The notes beneath the pieces were generated by a model. It saw only the letters and a program-made list of their open reading frames with translations, was not told the DNA's origin and did no database searches. This document shows, piece by piece, positions 6,796 through 14,601 of a stretch of 17,302 nt of DNA (positions are counted from its first letter, which is position 1; every line of letters starts with the position of its first letter). Source of the stretch: G020353235 sp964569555. GTDB lineage: Bacteria > Chloroflexota > Dehalococcoidia > Dehalococcoidales > JAUYDJ01. The stretch lies in contig CAZMTT010000023.1 of assembly GCA_964569555.1 (NCBI GenBank), forward strand, positions 1 to 17,302, read 5' to 3'. The translations under genes were made by a program, and so were the position numbers.

Positions 6796-8001
6796 TTACT
6801 TAGGCTTTTTTAAAAGGGAAGAAGTATCCCGGGCGATGATAAGCGCCTCATCTACCGGGATGACATAGGCGTGAATTCGGGCATCATCGGTGCTGATGCG
6901 GCCTTCACTGCCTACGGTGGCTTTATTGCGCGCTTTATCCAGTTTCAGGCCCAGCCAGTCCATACCAGATAAGACACGCTGGCGCACCTCGGGGGCGTTC
7001 TCACCGATACCGCCACCGAAGATAACGGCGTCAGCCCCATCAAGAGTGGCTAGATAGGCGCCGATGTACTTCTTTAACCGGTAGCAGAACATATCTATGG
7101 CCAGACGGGCCATTTTATCTCCCTTATCCTCGGCATCGAGCAGTTCCCGCATATCCCGGGAGCGTCCCGATACCCCCAGCAGCCCCGATTTGGTGTTGAG
7201 CCAGCCTTCAGCGGTTTCCACATCCACCCCCTCTCGCTGGGCCAGAAAGCTGGCCAGAGTGGGGTCAACATCGCCGGAGCGGCTGCCCATCATCAGCCCT
7301 TCCAGGGGGGTGAAGCCCATTGAGGTATCCACCGAATGCCCGTCGGCTATCGCCGTTGCCGAGCAGCCATTACCCAACTGGAGGGTAATGAGCTTGGTTT
7401 GCTTTAGTGGGGTGTTGGTGATGGCGGCGTAGCGCTCCATCATGTAGCGGTGGGCCAAGCCGTGAAAGCCGTAGCGGCGGATATGGTGCTTATCAGCCAG
7501 CGCCGGCGGGATAGCATAGCGACGGGCTGGTTCGGGCAGGGTGTGGTGAAAGGCGGTATCAAAGACGGCTACCATGGGTATCTTTGCCCCCAGCCGCTCC
7601 CGCACCGCCCGGATGGCGCTGAGCGAGGGCTGGTTGTGCAGGGGCGCCAGCTCGCTGGAGTCCGCAATGGCATTGATAACCGGCTCATCAATCAGCACCG
7701 GCTGGCTGAACTTGTCGCCGCCGTGTATTACCCGGTGACCAACGGCGTCAAGCCCGTTATCTAAGAGCCGGCTGGAGGCAAGCCAGTCAAGCACCAGACG
7801 GCTGGCCTGGCCGTGGTCGGGTACGGCTCTGGTTTCCCTTAATTCCTGTTTTGCCCTGAATTTGATGTTGGCACGCCCGCCAATCTTATCAACGATACCA
7901 CCGGCGAGCCGTTGTTCTTTAACGGAAGCCTCTTTAGTCTGCAGCGCCAAGAGTTCGAACTTCAGCGTCGAGCTTCCGCAGTTAATCACCAGAATTTTCA
8001 T
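6796..8001 (-). CDS. ackA: Acetate kinase
   Basis: The 401-residue protein is a normal-length acetate kinase (ASKHA fold) interconverting acetyl phosphate plus ADP with acetate plus ATP. Visible motifs are ILVINCGSSTLKFEL (3-17), GHRVIHGG with R90, VFDTAFHHTLP with D148, YGFHGLAHRY with H180, the phosphate-binding LGNGCSATAI, TSMGFTPLEG, MGSRSGDVDP, and FGGGIGENAPEVR near the C-terminus. Its ATG overlaps the rpiB stop by four bases, so it is translationally coupled. No phosphotransacetylase is seen nearby, which fits acetyl phosphate being supplied by the phosphoketolase-like enzyme encoded next rather than from acetyl-CoA; that link is inference. Confidence 0.97.
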   Translation of the reverse strand: MKILVINCGSSTLKFELLALQTKEASVKEQRLAGGIVDKIGGRANIKFRAKQELRETRAVPDHGQASRLVLDWLASSRLLDNGLDAVGHRVIHGGDKFSQPVLIDEPVINAIADSSELAPLHNQPSLSAIRAVRERLGAKIPMVAVFDTAFHHTLPEPARRYAIPPALADKHHIRRYGFHGLAHRYMMERYAAITNTPLKQTKLITLQLGNGCSATAIADGHSVDTSMGFTPLEGLMMGSRSGDVDPTLASFLAQREGVDVETAEGWLNTKSGLLGVSGRSRDMRELLDAEDKGDKMARLAIDMFCYRLKKYIGAYLATLDGADAVIFGGGIGENAPEVRQRVLSGMDWLGLKLDKARNKATVGSEGRISTDDARIHAYVIPVDEALIIARDTSSLLKKPK

Positions 8002-8456
8002 TTGCCCTGTCTTTGCTCAATAGCCAGCAGCTTCTTTAGCCGGCGGCGATGCCTTGGCTCGTCGCTGAAGCGTGCTTTGAGAAAGGTGGTGGCCAGTTCG
8101 GCAGCCAGTTCCGGGCCGATGACCCTTGCCCCCAGGCAGAGGACGTTCATGTCGTCGTGCTCCACTCCCTGGTGGGCGGAGTAGGTGTCATGGCAGAGGC
8201 AGGCCCGGATAACGGGCACTTTGTTGGCTACGATGCAGGCACCGACACCGCTGCCGCAGACCAGGATGCCCCGCTCGGCTCGGCCCGAAGCCACCTCGGC
8301 GGCAACCGCCTGAGCAAAATCGGGGTAGTCATCCGCCGGGTCAAGGGTGTGGGCACCGACATCCAGTATCTGGTATTGCTCCTGAAGACGCATCACCAGG
8401 TCATTCTTCAGGGAAAATCCACCGTGGTCAGCACCTACCGCCACGCGCATTCTCAT
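7998..8456 (-). CDS. rpiB: Ribose-5-phosphate isomerase B (RpiB/LacAB family)
   Basis: The 152-residue protein interconverts ribulose 5-phosphate and ribose 5-phosphate. It shows VGADHGGFSLK near the start (D10, H11), the catalytic-cysteine loop LVCGSGVGACIVANKV (C67), and the HDTYSAHQGVEHDDMNVLCLGARVIG segment with H100, all typical of RpiB. The canonical CGTGIG is CGSGVG here, a conservative change. Two in-frame ATGs (8456 and 8450) are possible; GAGGAGGGAG sits at better spacing for the first. It lies 15 bases after carB and overlaps ackA by four bases. Its product can feed PRPP synthesis and, through xylulose 5-phosphate, the enzymes encoded downstream. Confidence 0.93.
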   Translation of the reverse strand: MRMRVAVGADHGGFSLKNDLVMRLQEQYQILDVGAHTLDPADDYPDFAQAVAAEVASGRAERGILVCGSGVGACIVANKVPVIRACLCHDTYSAHQGVEHDDMNVLCLGARVIGPELAAELATTFLKARFSDEPRHRRRLKKLLAIEQRQGK

Positions 8457-8471
8457 GGCTCCCTCCTCTGG

Positions 8472-11400
8472 CTACTTGATATCGGCGTGATAGCTCTGTA
8501 GAGACCTGACCTCTGGGCTGCCCCGACGATACGCTTCAATTCCCCTTGCCGCCGCCGCCGCCGCCGCCAGCGTGGTGATATAGGGCACCTTATACTTAAT
8601 CGCTGCCTTGCGGATGTAAGAGTCGTCATATTGACTCAATTTACCACTGGGGGTATTGATGACCAGCTGAATCTCGCCATTCATGATGCCATCAACGATA
8701 TTGGGGCGGCCCTCATGCATCTTCAGGATTAGCTCTGACTTGATGCCCCGGCTGGCCAGGAACTGCCCGGTGCCTTCGGTGGTTCTGATTTTAAAGCCGA
8801 GCCCGGCAAATTTCCGGGCTACTTCGTAGACGGCGGGACGGTCTTTGACCGATACCGTTATCAGGATAGTACCCTCGGTGGGGAGAAATTGCTGGGCGGC
8901 AGCCTGCGCCTTGAAATAGGCAGCGCCAAACGAATCGGCGATGCCGAGCACCTCACCGGTGGAACGCATCTCCGGTCCCAGCAGGGGGTCTACCTCAGGG
9001 AACATATTGAAGGGGAAAACGGCTTCTTTGACGCCGAAATGGGGGATGATTCGGGGCTTGAGGCCGATATCGGCCAGCTTCTTGCCCGTCATTATCTGGG
9101 TGGCTATCCGTGCCATAGAAACATTGCAGACCTTGGAAACCAGGGGCACTGTTCTCGAGGCGCGTGGATTGGCTTCCAGTATATAGACCACATTATTGGC
9201 AATGGCATACTGGATATTCATCAGGCCGACCACATTGAGGCTGTCAGCAATCTTCTTGGTGTACTCATAGATGGTGTCAATATGCGCCTCGGCCAGGCTT
9301 ACCGGTGGAATCACGCAGGCAGAATCGCCGGAGTGGACGCCGGCCAGCTCAATATGTTCCATCACCGCCGGGACAAAGGCACTGGTGCCGTCGGCAATGG
9401 CATCGGCTTCGGTCTCAATGGCGTTTTCCAGGAACTTGTCAATCAATATGGGGCGGTCGGGGGTAACCCCCACCGCCGCGGCAACGTATTGCTGGAGCAT
9501 CTCCTCATCATAGACCACCTCCATACCCCGTCCCCCCAGTACGTATGACGGCCGCACAATCAGGGGATAGCCAATTTGCTGGGCGATAGCCAGCGCCTCT
9601 TTCAGGTTAATGGCCATCCCGGACTCCGGTATCGGTATGTCTAGCTTGCGCATCATCTGGCGGAAGCGGTCCCTGTCCTCGGCTAAGTCTATCGTCTCCG
9701 GCGTGGTACCCAGTATGCTGACTCCAGCCTCAGCCAGTTCATTGGCAATATTAAGCGGCGTCTGCCCGCCGAACTGGACGATGACCCCTTCCGGCTTTTC
9801 TTTCTGGTAGATGCTCAGTACATCTTCCACGGTTAATGGCTCAAAGTAGAGCTTATCTGAAGTATCGTAGTCCGTAGAGACTGTTTCCGGGTTACAGTTG
9901 ACCATGATGGTCTCGTAACCCTCGTCACGCAGGGCGAAGGCGGCGTGGACGCAGCAGTAATCAAATTCTATGCCCTGACCGATGCGGTTCGGCCCGCCGC
10001 CCAGAACCATGACCTTCTTGCGCTTACTGCTGGTGGTCTTGTCGGGGGCGTTATAGGTGGAGTAATAGTAGGCCGCATTTTCGACACCGCTTACCGGCAC
10101 CGCATCCCAGCCTTCAACCACGCCGAGGGAAATGCGTTTCTGCCGGATTTCCTTCTCGCGCACACCGAGAAGCTGTGACAGGTAGCGGTCGGCAAAGCCG
10201 TCTTTCTTGGCCTGGACCAGAAGCTCATCCGGTAGCTGGCGCCCGCGGCACTTTAAAATCCGCTCCTCCAGTTCCACCAGCTCTTTCATCTGGTTGATAA
10301 ACCAGGGCTTGATGTAGGTTTTTTCATAGAGCTCTTGAACGCTGGCGCCCTTGCGCAGCGCCTCATACATGATGAACTGTCGCTCACTGGACGCGATACC
10401 GAGCAAATTCATAAGCTCTTTCCGTGATTTCTGATGGAAGTCCTTGGCGAAGCCGAGCCCGTAGCGTCCGCCTTCCAGAGAGCGGATTGACTTCTGCAGG
10501 GCTTCTTTGTAGGTCTTGCCAATGCTCATCACCTCGCCCACCGCCCGCATCTGGGTACCCAGTTTGTCCTCGGCGTCCCGGAATTTCTCAAAAGCCCAGC
10601 GGGCAAACTTGACCACCACATAGTCACCGGACGGGGTGTATTTCTCCAGCGTCCCCTCTCTCCAGTAGGGGATTTCGTCCAGGGTAAGCCCGGCGGCAAG
10701 TTTGGCCGAAATAAAGGCGATGGGGAAGCCGGTCGCTTTAGAAGCCAGGGCTGAGGAGCGCGAGGTCCGGGGGTTTATTTCAATCACTACCACCCGGTCT
10801 GTCTTGGGGTCATGGGCGAACTGGATATTGGTGCCGCCAATTACCCGGATTGCTTCCACAATCCGGTAAGAATATTCCTGGAGGCGTTTCTGGAGCTCGG
10901 TATCTATGGTGAGCATGGGTGCGGTGCAGAAGGAGTCACCAGTGTGCACTCCCATGGCATCGACATTCTCAATAAAGCAGACCGTTATCATCTGGTTTTT
11001 GGCATCCCGCACCACTTCCAGTTCCAGTTCTTCCCAGCCCAGGACTGATTCTTCAATGAGCACCTGTCCGATGAGGCTGGCGGCAATACCCCGGCTGGCC
11101 ACGGTGCGCAGTTCCTCTACGTTGTAGACCAGCCCGCCCCCGGTTCCCCCCATGCAATAGGCGGGGCGGACCACTACCGGATAGCCCAGTTCAGCGGCCA
11201 CTCTTTCGGCGTCCTCGACGCTGTATACTGCCTCGCTCTGGGGCATTTCTATGCCCAGGCTGTTCATTGTCTCCTTGAAGGCGGTTCGGTCCTCCCCCCT
11301 CACGATGGCATCAATCTCCACTCCGATTACCTTAACGCCGTACTTGTCCAGGACTCCGGAGTGCGCCAGCTCGGCACTTAAATTAAGACCGGTCTGCCCG

Positions 11401-11672
11401 CCCAGGTTGGGCAGCAGGGCATCGGGGCGCTCCTTCTCAATAATCTTGGCCACGGAGTCGTGAGTGAGGGGTTCAATATAGGTCACGTCAGCCATACCGG
11501 GGTCAGTCATGATAGTGGCTGGGTTGGAGTTGACCAGCACAATTTCATAGCCGAGTGCGCGCAGGGCTTTACAGGCCTGGGTCCCCGAGTAGTCGAACTC
11601 ACAGGCCTGCCCGATTATAATCGGGCCTGAGCCGATAATCATCACCTTCTTGATATCATTTCTTCTCGGCAC
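8472..11672 (-). CDS. carB: Carbamoyl-phosphate synthase large subunit
   Basis: The complete 1066-residue subunit makes carbamoyl phosphate from bicarbonate, ammonia (from the CarA glutaminase) and two ATP, for pyrimidine and arginine synthesis. The N-terminal ATP-grasp half has IGSGPIIIGQACEFDYSG, VRPAYCMGGTGGG and EINPRTSRSSALASKATG. The second half repeats this with LGGGPNRIGQGIEFDYCC, VRPSYVLGGRGMEVVYD and EANPRASRTVPLVSKV. A C-terminal MGS-like allosteric domain follows (about 930-1066). The start is GTG at 11670-11672; no ATG occurs in frame near it, and MPRRNDIKKVMIIG is a normal CarB start. carA is not adjacent, which is unusual. It is the first gene of the minus-strand run, with its own promoter at 11728-11738. 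Confidence 0.98.
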   Translation of the reverse strand: MPRRNDIKKVMIIGSGPIIIGQACEFDYSGTQACKALRALGYEIVLVNSNPATIMTDPGMADVTYIEPLTHDSVAKIIEKERPDALLPNLGGQTGLNLSAELAHSGVLDKYGVKVIGVEIDAIVRGEDRTAFKETMNSLGIEMPQSEAVYSVEDAERVAAELGYPVVVRPAYCMGGTGGGLVYNVEELRTVASRGIAASLIGQVLIEESVLGWEELELEVVRDAKNQMITVCFIENVDAMGVHTGDSFCTAPMLTIDTELQKRLQEYSYRIVEAIRVIGGTNIQFAHDPKTDRVVVIEINPRTSRSSALASKATGFPIAFISAKLAAGLTLDEIPYWREGTLEKYTPSGDYVVVKFARWAFEKFRDAEDKLGTQMRAVGEVMSIGKTYKEALQKSIRSLEGGRYGLGFAKDFHQKSRKELMNLLGIASSERQFIMYEALRKGASVQELYEKTYIKPWFINQMKELVELEERILKCRGRQLPDELLVQAKKDGFADRYLSQLLGVREKEIRQKRISLGVVEGWDAVPVSGVENAAYYYSTYNAPDKTTSSKRKKVMVLGGGPNRIGQGIEFDYCCVHAAFALRDEGYETIMVNCNPETVSTDYDTSDKLYFEPLTVEDVLSIYQKEKPEGVIVQFGGQTPLNIANELAEAGVSILGTTPETIDLAEDRDRFRQMMRKLDIPIPESGMAINLKEALAIAQQIGYPLIVRPSYVLGGRGMEVVYDEEMLQQYVAAAVGVTPDRPILIDKFLENAIETEADAIADGTSAFVPAVMEHIELAGVHSGDSACVIPPVSLAEAHIDTIYEYTKKIADSLNVVGLMNIQYAIANNVVYILEANPRASRTVPLVSKVCNVSMARIATQIMTGKKLADIGLKPRIIPHFGVKEAVFPFNMFPEVDPLLGPEMRSTGEVLGIADSFGAAYFKAQAAAQQFLPTEGTILITVSVKDRPAVYEVARKFAGLGFKIRTTEGTGQFLASRGIKSELILKMHEGRPNIVDGIMNGEIQLVINTPSGKLSQYDDSYIRKAAIKYKVPYITTLAAAAAAARGIEAYRRGSPEVRSLQSYHADIK
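8548..8568. repeat. (GCC)7 trinucleotide repeat inside carB
   Basis: Seven uninterrupted GCC units on the plus strand encode seven consecutive alanines near the CarB C-terminus (TTL-A7-RGIEA), at the surface-exposed end of the allosteric domain. The repeat stays in frame for any unit change, so length variants would be tolerated. Confidence 0.9.
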
Positions 11673-11727
11673 GGGCTTAGCTCTCTTTCTGGCTGTTAGC
11701 TGGCAACCGGGGCATAGATTTAGTCAA

Positions 11728-11738
11728 ATTATAGCACA
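11728..11738 (-). promoter_or_regulatory. Putative carB operon promoter (extended -10)
   Basis: The minus strand reads TGTGCTATAAT: a perfect -10 TATAAT (11728-11733) with an extended TGC. The -35 region at 17 bases is weak (TTTAGT, 11751-11756). The predicted start is near 11721, leaving a leader of about 49 bases before the GTG. I see no terminator or PyrR-type attenuator in that leader. Confidence 0.6.
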
Positions 11739-11804
11739 GCGGGCTTAATTACTAAAAACCCAGTATCGGGGAGAGTTGGTTAGCCCAATTACTGACAGAA
11801 AGTA

Positions 11805-11833
11805 TAGACAGCCCGCCTCAAATGTGCTAGACT
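11805..11833 (+). promoter_or_regulatory. Putative promoter of the amino-acid ABC importer
   Basis: TAGACA (11805-11810, five of six to consensus), a 17-base spacer and TAGACT (11828-11833) preceded by TGC (extended -10). The start would be near 11840, about 23 bases before the ATG with AAGGAGGT in between. It is divergent from, and about 70 bases from, the carB promoter. Confidence 0.55.
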
Positions 11834-11862
11834 TTCAGCAAAATAAAAATAAGGAGGTAAAC

Positions 11863-12609
11863 ATGAAGCGTCTTTTTTGGCTGGTCCTGGTTGGGCTGGT
11901 ATTGTTCAGCTTGGTGTTAGGTGGCTGTGCCGCTAAGGCAGAGAAGGTCCGTATCGCCACCGATGCTACCTGGCCACCCTTCGAGTCGGTTAATGAGCAG
12001 ACCAAGGCGATTGAAGGGTTTGACATTGACCTGATGACGGCCATTGCTGAAGAAGCCGGTCTCGAGATTGAGTTCGTCAACGTAGGCTGGGACCCGCTGT
12101 TAGCCGGGATTGCCCAGTGCCAGTATGATGCGGCTATTTCCGCGATGACCATCACCGAGGAGCGCAAGGAAAAGTTCCTCTTCTCCGACCCCTATTTTGA
12201 GGCTGGACAGATTGTCACCGTGCGCATTGATAACACCGAAATCGCCAGCAAAGATGACCTGGCGGGTAAGGTTGCCGGGGCTCAAATTGGGACTACTGGT
12301 TCCTTTGAGATAGAGAATATAGAGGGCGCCACGCTAAAGACGTATGATGATATCGGTCTGGCTATGCAGGACTTGATGAACGGGCAGATTGATGCCGTGG
12401 TCGCCGATAACCCCCTGGCTCTGGAATATATCGGTAAGAATGCGGATAAGCTGAAGGCAGCCGGTGGCGTCTTTACTGAGGAAAATTACGGAATTGCCGT
12501 CTGCAAGACCAAGCCGGAGCTGGTTACCAAAATCAATAAGGGCCTGGCCGCGGTTAAAGCCGCCGGGGTGATTGACCAGCTGGTTGCTAAGTGGCTTGCC
12601 GCTGAATAA
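11863..12609 (+). CDS. ABC transporter substrate-binding lipoprotein for polar amino acids
   Basis: The 248-residue precursor starts with a lipoprotein signal: MKR, a hydrophobic core, and the lipobox LGGC with the lipidated cysteine at C22. The mature part is a type-3 solute-binding protein: VRIATDATWPPFES, the segment EGFDIDLMTAIAEEAGL, and the family hallmark AISAMTITEERKEKFLFSDP that lines the amino-acid site. It should be anchored outside the cytoplasmic membrane. The start at 11863 follows a perfect AAGGAGGT; a longer in-frame ATG at 11776 would place 29 charged residues before the signal and overlaps the promoter, so I reject it. It is the first gene of a three-gene importer. Substrate (Gln, Arg, His or similar) cannot be fixed from sequence. 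Confidence 0.95.
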   Translation: MKRLFWLVLVGLVLFSLVLGGCAAKAEKVRIATDATWPPFESVNEQTKAIEGFDIDLMTAIAEEAGLEIEFVNVGWDPLLAGIAQCQYDAAISAMTITEERKEKFLFSDPYFEAGQIVTVRIDNTEIASKDDLAGKVAGAQIGTTGSFEIENIEGATLKTYDDIGLAMQDLMNGQIDAVVADNPLALEYIGKNADKLKAAGGVFTEENYGIAVCKTKPELVTKINKGLAAVKAAGVIDQLVAKWLAAE

Positions 12610-12669
12610 CCAGTTTCATATTAGCCAAGCCTCTAAGATTGGGTCTAGCAAGGTCATTTAAGGAGTCCT

Positions 12670-13497
12670 GTGGAGGGGCAGCCAAAACCCAGACCCAGTG
12701 GTAGCAAAATATTCTTTATCCCTGGGGGGGAGACGCTTTTGCGCATTGACCCCTGGTGGGGTCTAGTCGCTTTAGTCATTGGCCTGATCATTCTTCTGAT
12801 TGCGGTCTCGGCCGACCCCTTCTTGAATATTGTCCGGTTTGTGCGTGATGGTATCGCCATCACCGTTTTTATTACCATTATCGCTTTCCTTTTTACTTTG
12901 GTAGCTGGTATGTTGGGTGGCCTGGGCCGGCTTTCCCAAAACTGGCTTATTCACGGCATTGCCACCCTCTACGTGGAAGTAGTCCGCGGTGTCCCGCTTC
13001 TGGTACAGCTGCTGGCCTGGTACTTTGCCTTCCCGGTGATTGTCCAGCAGATTGGACAGTGGCTTCATATCTCGGCACTGGCTGAGTACCAGGCTAACGC
13101 CATTGTTACCGCCATTATCGGCCTGGTAGTTTGCTATGGGGCCTATATGAGCGAGATTTACCGGGCTGGCATCCAGAGTATTCCCAAGGGTCAGACGGAA
13201 GCCGCCCGTAGCCTGGGCATGACCCATTTCCAGTCCCTGCGCTACGTGATTTTACCGCAGGCAGTGCGGGTGATTCTGCCGCCGGTAGGCAACGAGTTCG
13301 TTGCCCTGCTCAAGGACTCTTCCCTGGTCAGCGTGGTGGCGGTAGCCGATTTGACCCGTCGCGGGCGTGAGTTTATGGCGGTGCACTTTAACCCCATTGA
13401 GGTGTGGGCGATGGTCGCCCTGCTTTATCTGGTGTTGACCCTGTTCGCAGCCCGGCTGGTCGCCTGGGTGGAGAGGAGAAGTAGCTTTGAAAGATAG
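12670..13497 (+). CDS. Amino-acid ABC transporter permease (HisM/GlnP type)
   Basis: The 275-residue membrane protein has an extra N-terminal helix (about 31-47), then helices near 61-83 and 97-122, then 143-160, and a C-terminal helix near 245-264. The cytoplasmic EAA loop EAARSLGMTHFQSLRYVILP (178-197), which docks on the ATPase, is typical of the HAAT family, as is VEVVRGVPLLVQLL (102-115). The start is GTG at 12670 preceded by AAGGAG at six bases; no ATG lies closer. It begins 60 bases after the binding-protein gene and overlaps the ATPase gene by 11 bases. With only one permease gene present, the channel is probably a homodimer. Confidence 0.95.
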   Translation: MEGQPKPRPSGSKIFFIPGGETLLRIDPWWGLVALVIGLIILLIAVSADPFLNIVRFVRDGIAITVFITIIAFLFTLVAGMLGGLGRLSQNWLIHGIATLYVEVVRGVPLLVQLLAWYFAFPVIVQQIGQWLHISALAEYQANAIVTAIIGLVVCYGAYMSEIYRAGIQSIPKGQTEAARSLGMTHFQSLRYVILPQAVRVILPPVGNEFVALLKDSSLVSVVAVADLTRRGREFMAVHFNPIEVWAMVALLYLVLTLFAARLVAWVERRSSFER

Positions 13498-14230
13498 GCG
13501 AGTGGAGCCGATTATTCATATTGAGAATGTTCACAAGCACTTCGGTAAGATTCACGCCCTGTGCGGGGTGAGCCTGGATGTACAAAAGGGGGAGGTGGTG
13601 GTAATTATTGGCCCCTCCGGCTCAGGTAAGTCTACTTTACTGCGCTGTATCAATCGTCTTGAGGAATACGATTCGGGCAGAATTGTGGTTGACGGTATCC
13701 CTCTGGACACTGCCGAGAATATCAATACCGTTCGCTGCGAGGTTGGCATGGTGTTTCAGTCATTTAATCTGTTTGCCCACCTCACCGTGATGGATAACCT
13801 GATGCTGGCGCAGCGGGTGGTGCGTAAAAGACCCCGGGATGAATCAGAGAAGGTTGCCCGCGAACTTCTGGGGAAAGTGGGCATTCCTGAAAAAGCCCTG
13901 GCTTATCCCATTCAGCTCTCCGGCGGGCAACAGCAGCGGGTAGCCATTGCCCGGGCGCTGGCCATGAATCCCAAAATCATGCTCTTTGATGAGCCAACCA
14001 GTGCCCTTGACCCGGAGATGATTAAAGAAGTACTGGATGTAATGCTCGCCCTGGCTCAGGAGGGGATGACCATGGTGGTCGTTTCCCATGAGATGGGGTT
14101 CGCCCGTGCCGCCGCCAACCGCATGCTTTTAATGGATGAGGGGCTGATTATTGAGGAAGCCACCCCGGAAAAACTCTTTTCCTCTACCCTTGAACGCACC
14201 CAACAATTCCTGGGCAAAGTGCTCCACTAG
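13487..14230 (+). CDS. Amino-acid ABC transporter ATP-binding protein (GlnQ type)
   Basis: The 247-residue ATPase has every expected motif: Walker A GPSGSGKST (42-50), Q-loop glutamine Q91 in VFQSFNLF, signature LSGGQQQRVAIARAL (144-158), Walker B IMLFDE (164-169), D-loop SALDP, and H-loop H201 in VSHEMGFA. The sequence is most like GlnQ/HisP polar amino-acid importers. The start is TTG at 13487 with GAGAGGAG upstream; an in-frame GTG at 13502 is the alternative and would shorten the protein by five residues without affecting any motif. It overlaps the permease stop. No strong terminator is seen in the 37 bases before the oppositely oriented tRNA. Confidence 0.96.
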   Translation: MKDRRVEPIIHIENVHKHFGKIHALCGVSLDVQKGEVVVIIGPSGSGKSTLLRCINRLEEYDSGRIVVDGIPLDTAENINTVRCEVGMVFQSFNLFAHLTVMDNLMLAQRVVRKRPRDESEKVARELLGKVGIPEKALAYPIQLSGGQQQRVAIARALAMNPKIMLFDEPTSALDPEMIKEVLDVMLALAQEGMTMVVVSHEMGFARAAANRMLLMDEGLIIEEATPEKLFSSTLERTQQFLGKVLH

Positions 14231-14267
14231 CCAACGCCCGGCCAAAAGTTCTCTACCAATAAAAAAG

Positions 14268-14341
14268 TGGGCCATTCTGGGCTCGAACCAGAGACCTCGG
14301 CCTTATCAGGACCGCGCTCTAACCAGCTGAGCTAATGGCCC
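14268..14341 (-). tRNA. tRNA-Ile (anticodon GAT)
   Basis: The minus strand folds as a full cloverleaf: acceptor GGGCCAT paired with ATGGCCC, D-arm GCTC/GAGC with AGCTGGTTA loop, anticodon stem CGGTC/GGCCG with loop CTGATAA (anticodon GAT), and T-arm with GGTTCGAGC. It is 74 bases without CCA; the CCA is not encoded. A run of six T follows one base after the discriminator A. This tRNA normally sits in the 16S-23S spacer. Here it stands alone, about 2.9 kb after 16S and 14 kb before 23S, on the same strand and in the canonical order, with its own promoter. Confidence 0.97.
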
Positions 14342-14356
14342 ACCAAATCGTATCTA

Positions 14357-14385
14357 ATTCTAGGTTAAACAGACTTAAAAATCAA
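14357..14385 (-). promoter_or_regulatory. Putative tRNA-Ile promoter
   Basis: The minus strand has -35 TTGATT (14380-14385), a 17-base spacer and -10 TAGAAT (14357-14362), giving a start near 14350, about nine bases before the tRNA 5' end. It shows the tRNA is an independent transcription unit. Confidence 0.6.
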
Positions 14386-14582
14386 GTTCCGTTCCGGCTC
14401 TTCATCCCAAAGTGGGCAAGGGCCAGGTTCACGAAACCGACCAAACTCACCACGGCGAAGATAATAGTACGGCTGTGTGAGCTGGCGGCATTGACACCGA
14501 TGCCAAATTCAGTAAGTAGCAGCCCAATGGTGCCGACGGCAATCAGTACAAAGCCACTCAGTTTAATGAACTGCTTCAGCAT
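14382..14582 (-). CDS. Small two-helix membrane protein
   Basis: The 66-residue protein has two hydrophobic helices (about 9-29 and 40-59) joined by a short polar loop, and a basic C-terminal tail (KSRNGT), so it should be an integral membrane hairpin. I do not recognise a family. No Shine-Dalgarno is visible before the ATG, which lies 20 bases after the stop of the hydrolase gene, so translation may depend on coupling. Its stop codon reaches into the -35 box of the tRNA promoter. The length and regular hydrophobic pattern favour a real gene over chance. Confidence 0.6.
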   Translation of the reverse strand: MLKQFIKLSGFVLIAVGTIGLLLTEFGIGVNAASSHSRTIIFAVVSLVGFVNLALAHFGMKSRNGT

Positions 14583-14601
14583 GGTAGTAATGATAAATCA
14601 T

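Noticed and set aside
8889..9548. Plus-strand 219-codon frame opposite carB
   Set aside because: Antisense shadow of an intact carB; the translation has no recognisable domain and no ribosome site supports it.
11776..11862. N-terminal extension of the binding protein from an upstream ATG
   Set aside because: It would bury the lipoprotein signal behind 29 polar residues and overlaps the promoter; the ATG at 11863 has a perfect Shine-Dalgarno.
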